This document shows, piece after piece, positions 58,026 to 64,000 of a DNA stretch of 64,000 nucleotides (its first letter is position 1; every line of letters begins with the position of its first letter). The DNA lies in NCBI GenBank assembly GCA_013042375.1, contig JABDQH010000028.1:1-64000 (forward strand), read 5' to 3'. A program made the position numbers and the translations under genes. The stretch is from Woeseiaceae bacterium. GTDB lineage: Bacteria; Pseudomonadota; Gammaproteobacteria; Steroidobacterales; Woeseiaceae. The notes under the pieces are model-generated. The model did no database searches. It worked only from the letters and a program-made list of their open reading frames with translations, and was not told the origin of the DNA.

Positions 58026-59405
58026 ATGCTAAATCGCCGACGCTTCCTGCAGGGCATCGTTGCCGCTGCAGCCACACCACCTGTCGTTTACAGCTGCACC
58101 AAGGGTAAGGGCCCGTCGCGCAACGGCCTGGTAGCGGATGCGCGCGGCCTGTTCGACCTGGCGCCGGGCCTCGATTACACAGTCGTATCGAGGTACGGCG
58201 ACCTGATGAGCGACAAGCTCCACGTCCCCGGCGCACACGACGGCATGGCCGCTTTCGCGGCACCGCAGGGCCGGATATCGATCGTCTGTAATCACGAACT
58301 GAGCAGCGGCCGGCGGATGAATAGCGCGCTCGCGGCCCGGTATCCGGAGGCGGACGGGGACCTGCTCGAGAGGTTCTACGATCGCGGCAGCGACAAGTCG
58401 CCGTCTCCCGGCGGCACCACGACGACGATCTACGATCCGGCCTCGCGCCAGGTCGAACGCCAGTTCCTGAGCCTTGCCGGCACCGAGCTCAACTGCGCCG
58501 GCGGACCGACGCCCTGGGGCAGCTGGCTGTCCTGCGAGGAGTGCTTCGAGAATCCGGGCACGGCACGGCTTTTCGGGCCCGGGCATGTGCGCGACCAGAA
58601 GCATGGCTACGTGTTCGAAGTACCGGCCGCGGCGAACGGACTCGTCGACCCGGTGCCGCTCAAAGCCATGGGCCGCTTCGAGCACGAGGCCTGTGCCGTG
58701 CACGCAGCGACCGGCATCGTGTACATGACCGAGGATCGCCATCACAGCCTTTTCTACCGCTTCATCCCGGACGTCCCCGGCGAGCTCGTCAGGGGCGGCA
58801 GATTGCAGGCGCTCGCCGTCGACGGTGCGGCGAGCCTGCCGACGCACAACTGGAGCGATACTCCCTACGTACCGCCGAGGCAACCGCTACGGACTCGCTG
58901 GATCGATCTCGAGGACGTCGACCCGGCCGAGAACAACCTGCGCCTGCGCGGCGCCGCGCTTGGCGCGGCGATGTTCGCCCGTGGCGAAGGACTGTGCGTC
59001 GCAGACGATCGCTTCGCATTCACGTGCACGATCGGGGGGCCGGCGCGCCTCGGCCAGGTGTTTACCTATAAACCAAGCCCGCACGAAGGGACCACGCGCG
59101 AAACCGAAGAACCCGGCGAACTCGAACTTATCGCCGAGGCGGGCACCAACTCGTTGCTGCACCATTGTGACAACCTGACCATGGCGCCCTGGGGTGATCT
59201 CGTTGTGTGTGAAGACACGTCATCGAACTGCGGCATCGTCGGCATCAGACCCGACGGCAGCCAGTATGAGATCGGCAGCAACCCGTATTCGAATTCCGAA
59301 CTCGCGGGCGTCTGTTTCTCGCCCGACGGCAGCATCATGTTCGTCAACGTGCAGTATCCCGGCACGACGCTCGCCATCACGGGCGACTGGAGCGCACTGC
59401 AATAA
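58026..59405 (+). CDS. PhoX-like phosphatase (DUF839), Tat-exported
   Basis: Putative calcium/iron-dependent alkaline phosphatase of the PhoX family or a close DUF839 relative. A twin-arginine start (NRRRFLQGIVAAAATPP) leads to VVYSC, a possible lipoprotein Cys. PhoX-like blocks are NHELS, NCAGGPTPWGSWLSCEE, GRFEHEACAVH, YMTEDR and VCEDTSSNCGI. 459 residues. It is the only + strand gene within the pyk-pgk-gap-tkt cluster. Its stop directly touches a palindromic element. Phosphatase activity is inferred. Confidence 0.82.
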   Translation: MLNRRRFLQGIVAAAATPPVVYSCTKGKGPSRNGLVADARGLFDLAPGLDYTVVSRYGDLMSDKLHVPGAHDGMAAFAAPQGRISIVCNHELSSGRRMNSALAARYPEADGDLLERFYDRGSDKSPSPGGTTTTIYDPASRQVERQFLSLAGTELNCAGGPTPWGSWLSCEECFENPGTARLFGPGHVRDQKHGYVFEVPAAANGLVDPVPLKAMGRFEHEACAVHAATGIVYMTEDRHHSLFYRFIPDVPGELVRGGRLQALAVDGAASLPTHNWSDTPYVPPRQPLRTRWIDLEDVDPAENNLRLRGAALGAAMFARGEGLCVADDRFAFTCTIGGPARLGQVFTYKPSPHEGTTRETEEPGELELIAEAGTNSLLHHCDNLTMAPWGDLVVCEDTSSNCGIVGIRPDGSQYEIGSNPYSNSELAGVCFSPDGSIMFVNVQYPGTTLAITGDWSALQ

Positions 59406-59493
59406 GGTGCCAGTCACCTTATTTCGTCGATGAAACCGTTTTTGACCGACAGCTCAAGCCGAGATTTAGAATCAAAATAAGGTGACTGGCACC
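59406..59493. repeat. REP-like palindrome exactly between phoX and pgk stops
   Basis: GGTGCCAGTCACCTTATTT (59406-59424) pairs perfectly with AAATAAGGTGACTGGCACC (59475-59493), with a 50-base loop. The left arm begins right after the phoX TAA (59403-59405), and the right arm ends right before the pgk stop (59494-59496). The 88-base gap is therefore all element. The core CAGTCACCTTATTT matches the element at 51991. Confidence 0.93.
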
Positions 59494-60669
59494 CTATTCT
59501 GCGGCGCGACGCTCGAGCATCTCGACGGCCGGCAGCGTCTTGCCCTCGACGAACTCGAGGAAGGCCCCACCTCCTGTCGAGATGTAGGATATGCCGTCGC
59601 GGACACCGTACTTGTCGATAGCCGCCAGGGTATCTCCGCCACCGGCCACCGAAAAAGCACTGCTGGCGGCGATCGCGTCTGCCAGCACCCGCGTGCCCTC
59701 GCCGAAACGGTCGAACTCGAACACTCCGACGGGGCCGTTCCAGATGATCGTCCCGGCATCTTCGACAATCGCCGCGAAACGCCTGGCCGTGTCCGGACCG
59801 ATGTCGAGGATCATCTCGCCATCCTGCACCTCGCTCACCGAGCGCGTCGTGGCCTCGGCGTCGGCGGAGAACGCGTCCGCGCAGACCACGTCGTCAGGGA
59901 CCGGGATATCGGCACGGTCGTCCGCATTGGCGGCCAGTTCGCGCGCCGTATCCAGCATATCCGCCTCGTGCAGGGACTTGCCGACACCGTGGCCTGCGGC
60001 CGCGATGAAGGTGTTGGCGATGCCGCCGCCAACGATCAGCGTGTCGACCTTGTCGGCCAGCGCGCCCAGCACGGTCAGCTTGGTCGAGACTTTCGACCCG
60101 CCGACGATGGCAACGAACGGGCGTGCCGGATTGTCGAGCGCCCTGGCAAGCGCATCGAGTTCCGCCGCCAGCAGCGGCCCCGCGCAGGCAACGGCCGCAT
60201 GTTCGCCCGCGCCATAGGTACTGGCCTGGGCGCGATGCGCGGTGCCGAATGCGTCCATGACGTACACGTCGCACAGGGCCGCCATCTTCTTCGCCAGCGC
60301 CTCATCGCACTTCTTCTCGCCTTCGAGGAAGCGGACGTTCTCGAGCAGCACGATGCTGCCGGGATCGACAGCGACGCCGTCGATCCAGTCCCGGGCCAGC
60401 GGCACGTCACGCCCCAGCAGCTCGCCGAGGCGATCCGCGACGGGCTGCAGCGAGAACTTGTCCTCGGGCTGCCCCTCCGTCGGCCGGCCGAGGTGTGACG
60501 TCACCATGACGGCCGCACCGGCCTCGAGCGCCGCCCGGATCGTCGGCACCGCGGCCCGGATACGGGCGTCGCTCGTCACCTTGCCGTCGGCGACCGGGAC
60601 ATTGAGATCTTCACGAATGAATACGCGCTTGCCCGACAAATCAATGTCGGACATCTTGAGGATGGCCAT
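59494..60669 (-). CDS. pgk: Phosphoglycerate kinase
   Basis: Interconverts 1,3-bisphosphoglycerate and 3-phosphoglycerate. N-terminal [33 protein letters not shown], and the nucleotide loop [11 protein letters not shown] and [16 protein letters not shown]. 391 residues. Lies 22 bases after gap. Its stop is flush with a palindromic element. Confidence 0.98.
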   Translation of the reverse strand: MAILKMSDIDLSGKRVFIREDLNVPVADGKVTSDARIRAAVPTIRAALEAGAAVMVTSHLGRPTEGQPEDKFSLQPVADRLGELLGRDVPLARDWIDGVAVDPGSIVLLENVRFLEGEKKCDEALAKKMAALCDVYVMDAFGTAHRAQASTYGAGEHAAVACAGPLLAAELDALARALDNPARPFVAIVGGSKVSTKLTVLGALADKVDTLIVGGGIANTFIAAAGHGVGKSLHEADMLDTARELAANADDRADIPVPDDVVCADAFSADAEATTRSVSEVQDGEMILDIGPDTARRFAAIVEDAGTIIWNGPVGVFEFDRFGEGTRVLADAIAASSAFSVAGGGDTLAAIDKYGVRDGISYISTGGGAFLEFVEGKTLPAVEMLERRAAE

Positions 60670-60691
60670 GCCCTGTTCCTTTCGGCTCGTG

Positions 60692-61705
60692 TTACTTCGC
60701 GTTCATCAGCGCGACGGTCGTGTCGAGCATGCGATTCGAGAAGCCCCACTCGTTGTCGTACCAGGCGATTACCTTGGCGCAGGTGCCGTCGATAACCTTG
60801 GTCAGCGTCGAGTCGTACGTTGAAGACGCCGGATTGTGGTTGAAGTCGACGGACACAAGCGGTTCCTCGTTGTACTCGAGGACACCTTTGAGTTCGCCCT
60901 CGCTCGCCTTGCGCAGGATCTCGTTGATCTCGTCGACCGAGGTCGCCCGCTCGGCGACGAACGTCAGGTCGACGGCCGATACATTGATCGTCGGGACGCG
61001 CATCGAGAAGCCGTCCAGCTTGCCATTGAGTTCAGGCAGCACCAGCCCGACGGCCTTGGCCGCACCCGTGCTGGTCGGAATCTGCGACATCGTGCCGGAA
61101 CGGGCACGCCTCAGGTCCTTGTGATAGACGTCCGTCAGGACCTGGTCGTTGGTGTACGCGTGAATCGTCGTCATGATGCCGTGCTTGAGGCCAATGGCTT
61201 CATGCAGAGGCTTGACGAGCGGCGCAAGGCAGTTCGTCGTGCACGAGGCATTCGAGATCACCTTGTCGGACGCTTCCAGCGTGTGGTGGTTGACGCCATA
61301 AACGATTGTCTTTTCGATGCCGGCGCCGCCAGGGGCCGAGAGAATGACCTTCTTGGCGCCACCGTCGATGTGTTTGCCCGCGGTTTCCATCGTGCGGAAC
61401 AGGCCCGTGCACTCGAACACGACCTCGACGCCGAGATCGGCCCAGGGCAGTTTGCCCGGATCGCGTTCGGAGAAGACCTTGATGCGATCGCCGTTAACGA
61501 TAATGTCGCCGCCATCCACTTCGACGGTGCCCCCGAACTTGCCGTGGGCTGTGTCGTAGCGCGTCAGGTGCGCGTTGGTCTCGGGGTCACCGAGGTCGTT
61601 GAGCGCGACGACATCAAACTCGGACGTGCGGCCCGATTCGTGAATAGCGCGCACCACATTGCGTCCGATACGGCCGTAGCCGTTGATACCAATCTTAATT
61701 GTCAT
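60692..61705 (-). CDS. gap: Glyceraldehyde-3-phosphate dehydrogenase
   Basis: NAD(P)-dependent phosphorylating enzyme. Rossmann start [18 protein letters not shown], active-site Cys in [12 protein letters not shown], the [20 protein letters not shown] block and [12 protein letters not shown]. 337 residues. The residue after the second beta strand region (LNDLGDPE) is consistent with NAD use, but this is not certain. It lies 12 bases after tkt. Confidence 0.98.
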   Translation of the reverse strand: MTIKIGINGYGRIGRNVVRAIHESGRTSEFDVVALNDLGDPETNAHLTRYDTAHGKFGGTVEVDGGDIIVNGDRIKVFSERDPGKLPWADLGVEVVFECTGLFRTMETAGKHIDGGAKKVILSAPGGAGIEKTIVYGVNHHTLEASDKVISNASCTTNCLAPLVKPLHEAIGLKHGIMTTIHAYTNDQVLTDVYHKDLRRARSGTMSQIPTSTGAAKAVGLVLPELNGKLDGFSMRVPTINVSAVDLTFVAERATSVDEINEILRKASEGELKGVLEYNEEPLVSVDFNHNPASSTYDSTLTKVIDGTCAKVIAWYDNEWGFSNRMLDTTVALMNAK

Positions 61706-61717
61706 TGTTTACTCCAG

Positions 61718-63748
61718 TTAAGAACCCAGTACGTCTCTGGCGGCCGCCACGACGTGGTCGACCGTAAGTCCATAGTGTTCGAACAGTTCGCCCGCCGGCG
61801 CGGATTCGCCGAAGCGGTCGACGCCGATGACGCGGCCCTGCGGTCCGGCGAAGCGCCACCAGCATTCGGTGACGCCGGCTTCGACGGCAACGCGTGCAGT
61901 CACGGCTGCCGGCAAAACCGACTCGCGGTAATCGTCTTCCTGTGCGTCAAATACGTCGGTGCTCGGCATCGAGACGACGCGCACTTTGACGCCCTCGCCC
62001 GCAAGCGCATCTGCCGCCCCGGCGACGAGTCCGACCTCGGACCCGGTCGCGATCAGCAGCACGTCCGGCGGGCCGTCGCAGTCTATCAGCACATAACCGC
62101 CCCTGGCGATCGCCGCGACCTGCTCGTCGCTGCGCGCCTGGTGCGGCACCCCCTGGCGCGTCAGGACCAGGCTCGTCGGGCCCGTCTCATTCTCCAGCGC
62201 GTGCCGCCATGCGACGGCCGTCTCGACCGCGTCACAGGGACGCCAGACGCTCATGTTTGGCATCAGGCGCAGCGACGCCGTGTGCTCGACAGGCTGGTGT
62301 GTCGGACCGTCCTCGCCCAGACCGATCGAGTCGTGCGTGAACACGAGGATATTCTGGATCTTCATGAGCGCTGCCATGCGCAGCGCATTGCGCGAGTAGT
62401 CCGAGAACGTCAGGAACGTGCCGGAGTACGGGATGAAACCGCCGTGCAGGCGTATACCGTTACAGATGGCGGTCATGCCGAATTCACGTACGCCGAACCA
62501 GACGTAATTGCCGTTGGCATCGCTGCCCGAAATCGGCCTCGACGCGGCATGCTTGGTCAGGTTCGAGCCGGTCAGGTCGGCCGATCCGCCGGCCATCTCC
62601 GGCAGGAACGGTGCGAACGCGTTGAGCGCGCGCAGCGAGGCTTTGCGAGTCGCGATATCGGCGGCCTCACCATTGATCTCGGCAATCGCCGCATCCGCAT
62701 GCTTGCACCAGCCGTGCGGCAGTTTGCCGGCCATGCGCCGGGCAAACTCGGCCGCGAGCTCGGGGTACTCGGCGTTGTAGGCGGCAAAGTCCTCGTTCCA
62801 TGCGCCTTCGGCGGCCGCCCCGCGTTCGCGCGCATCCCACGCAGCGGCAATGTTGGCCGGTACCTCGAACGGCGCGGCCTGCCAGCCGAGTTGTGCGCGC
62901 GCTGCGGCGACTTCGTCGGCGCCGAGCGGCGCACCGTGAGTTGACTCGCTACCCTGCTTGTTCGGTGACCCAAAACCGATGACCGTCTTGCAGCAGATCA
63001 GCGACGGCCGCTGCGCCTCGCCCACGGCCTTGTCGATGGCTGCTGCGACGGCGGTCGGGTCATGACCGTCCACACCGGCAATGACATGCCAGCCGTAGGC
63101 CTCGAACCGCTTGGCGGTATCGTCCGTGAACCAGCCGGCGACATTGCCGTCGATGGAAATATCGTTATCGTCGTAGAGGCAGATCAGCTTGCCGAGCTTG
63201 AGTGTCCCGGCCAGCGAGCACGCCTCGTGCGAAATGCCCTCCATGAGACAGCCATCGCCGAGGAAGACCCAGGTCTTGTGGTCGACGATTTCGTGGCCGG
63301 GGCGATTGAACTCGGCGGCCAGCATCTTCTCCGCCATGGCCATGCCCACGGCATTGGTGATGCCCTGGCCGAGAGGGCCCGTCGTGGTCTCGATCGGCCC
63401 GCCGGCCTCGTACTCGGGATGGCCGGCCGTCTTGTAGCCCAGCTGACGGAAATTCCGGAGTTGCTCGATCGGGAAATCCGCGTAGCCCGTCAGGTGCAGC
63501 AGGCTGTAAAGCAGCATCGAGGCATGACCGTTCGACAGCACGAAGCGGTCGCGGTCGGCCCAGCGCGGGTTGGCCGGGTTGTGCCTGACATAGTCGCGCC
63601 AAAGGACTTCGGCGATATCCGCCATGCCCATCGGTGCGCCGGGATGACCCGAGTTCGCGGCCTGGACGGCATCCATACTCAGCGCTCGGATCGCATTCGC
63701 GAGATCTCGCCGGGCTGGTTGGCCGGCGGCTGTGGATTCATATGACAT
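61718..63748 (-). CDS. tktA: Transketolase
   Basis: Thiamine-diphosphate enzyme linking the pentose phosphate pathway to glycolysis. N-terminal [34 protein letters not shown], ThDP motif [26 protein letters not shown], catalytic-Glu region [17 protein letters not shown] start at [10 protein letters not shown], inside the ORF, which gives 676 residues. The upstream extension would cross the intergenic region toward metK. First gene of tkt-gap-pgk. Confidence 0.97.
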   Translation of the reverse strand: MSYESTAAGQPARRDLANAIRALSMDAVQAANSGHPGAPMGMADIAEVLWRDYVRHNPANPRWADRDRFVLSNGHASMLLYSLLHLTGYADFPIEQLRNFRQLGYKTAGHPEYEAGGPIETTTGPLGQGITNAVGMAMAEKMLAAEFNRPGHEIVDHKTWVFLGDGCLMEGISHEACSLAGTLKLGKLICLYDDNDISIDGNVAGWFTDDTAKRFEAYGWHVIAGVDGHDPTAVAAAIDKAVGEAQRPSLICCKTVIGFGSPNKQGSESTHGAPLGADEVAAARAQLGWQAAPFEVPANIAAAWDARERGAAAEGAWNEDFAAYNAEYPELAAEFARRMAGKLPHGWCKHADAAIAEINGEAADIATRKASLRALNAFAPFLPEMAGGSADLTGSNLTKHAASRPISGSDANGNYVWFGVREFGMTAICNGIRLHGGFIPYSGTFLTFSDYSRNALRMAALMKIQNILVFTHDSIGLGEDGPTHQPVEHTASLRLMPNMSVWRPCDAVETAVAWRHALENETGPTSLVLTRQGVPHQARSDEQVAAIARGGYVLIDCDGPPDVLLIATGSEVGLVAGAADALAGEGVKVRVVSMPSTDVFDAQEDDYRESVLPAAVTARVAVEAGVTECWWRFAGPQGRVIGVDRFGESAPAGELFEHYGLTVDHVVAAARDVLGS

Positions 63749-63787
63749 TGGACTGTTCTGGTGGCTGGGGGGCCTTATTATGTCGCT

Positions 63788-63803
63788 TGTGATCGCGGTC
63801 ACG
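63788..63803. promoter_or_regulatory. CRP/Vfr-like site between tkt and metK
   Basis: TGTGA-TCGCGG-TCACG matches the CRP consensus TGTGA-N6-TCACA at 9 of 10 conserved positions. It lies just upstream (minus strand) of a CATAAT box at 63782-63777 that could be the tkt -10, so bound protein would overlap the tkt core promoter. Whether this organism has a CRP/Vfr protein cannot be seen here. Confidence 0.45.
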
Positions 63804-63884
63804 ACATACGCATTTTCACTGTTATATGGGGCGGCTTCAAGGGTACAATGCGCGACCTTTGCAGAGAGTAAAAGACCGCAAACC

Positions 63885-64000
63885 ATGAGTGACTCTTTCC
63901 TGTTTACCTCGGAATCCGTTTCCGAGGGCCATCCCGACAAGATCGCCGACCAGATCTCGGACGCCATCCTCGACGCCATCATCGCCGAAGACCCGCGAGC
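63885..64000 (+). CDS. metK: S-adenosylmethionine synthetase, 5' part only
   Basis: Makes SAM from methionine and ATP. Only the first 38 codons are inside the window: [32 protein letters not shown] is the MetK N-terminus with the GHPDK substrate motif. A TACAAT box lies about 35 bases before the ATG. Cut by the window end, not a broken gene. Divergent from tkt. Confidence 0.97.
   Translation, partial: MSDSFLFTSESVSEGHPDKIADQISDAILDAIIAEDPR

Noticed and set aside
60836-62944. 702-residue plus-strand ORF opposite gap and tkt
   Set aside because: Antisense to two well-conserved enzymes, with no recognisable motif and Arg/Asp/His-rich shadow composition.

Overview
The window is a contiguous, GC-rich piece of a Gammaproteobacterium chromosome. 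The gene content is diagnostic: a type IV pilus pilB-pilC-pilD-coaE-zapD block, a complete division and cell-wall (dcw) cluster running mraZ to ftsZ then lpxC, lpoA-yraN-diaA, petABC-sspA-sspB, and the LPS-transport/rpoN block kdsD-kdsC-lptCAB-rpoN-hpf-ptsN-rapZ. MurE carries the DNPR motif of meso-diaminopimelate ligases and cytochrome b has a PVWY motif; both fit this class. Gene order suggests a Woeseiaceae/Chromatiales-like relative, but the sequence alone does not settle the genus. I saw no tRNA, rRNA, insertion sequence, prophage or CRISPR array. Almost all the window is conserved core genome.

Layout. 1-5962 (+): two tandem type IV pilins, PilB ATPase, PilC platform, PilD peptidase and CoaE. 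5886-7865 (-): a membrane protein resembling TMTC/PMT-type protein O-glycosyltransferases with TPRs, tail to tail with coaE and a candidate pilin glycosyltransferase. 7959-9166: zapD and convergent mutT. 9180-13122 (-): secA and an M23-fold membrane protein. 13429-13728 (+): dciA-like helicase loader. 13732-32416 (-): lpxC, ftsZ, ftsA, ftsQ, ddl, murB, murC, murG, ftsW, murD, mraY, murF, murE, ftsI, ftsL, rsmH, mraZ, most joined by 4-base ATGA-type overlaps. The cluster is preceded by a clear sigma70 promoter and three phased MraZ boxes. 32808-33211 (-): RNase P RNA. 33226-37041: rsmI, then lpoA-yraN-diaA. 37090-40811 (-): petA-petB-petC-sspA-sspB. 40998-42373: degS and convergent ibaG. 42491-50175 (+): antiporter, Kdo synthesis, Lpt export, rpoN, hpf, ptsN, rapZ. 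50153-54074: patatin-like lipase, a secreted Bcp-type peroxiredoxin, and a VWA/MoxR pair. 54107-63748: penicillin-acylase family protein, pyruvate kinase, a PhoX-like phosphatase, pgk, gap, tkt. 63885-64000: start of metK.

The most unusual structure is a scattered family of REP-like palindromes with GGGGACA / GGTGxCAGTCACC cores (20583-20662, 32736-32797, 51991-52037, 59406-59493, plus a possible GGTACC relative at 37074). One copy lies in frame inside murC and adds about 27 residues containing the repeated peptides GDTFQVSP and GDTRSVSP. Two copies fill the whole gap between convergent stop codons, one ending flush against both. One lies just beyond the 3' end of RNase P RNA. In this window tail-to-tail gene pairs without such an element overlap or are under 10 bases apart, so the elements account for nearly all convergent intergenic space. 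They resemble REP sequences mobilised by RAYT (TnpA-REP, IS200-like) transposases; no such transposase gene is present here.

Functionally the genes join up as envelope growth (dcw, LpoA, Kdo/Lpt export, DegS), surface pili with a possible glycosylation enzyme, respiration (bc1) and a glycolytic/pentose-phosphate cluster interrupted by phoX.
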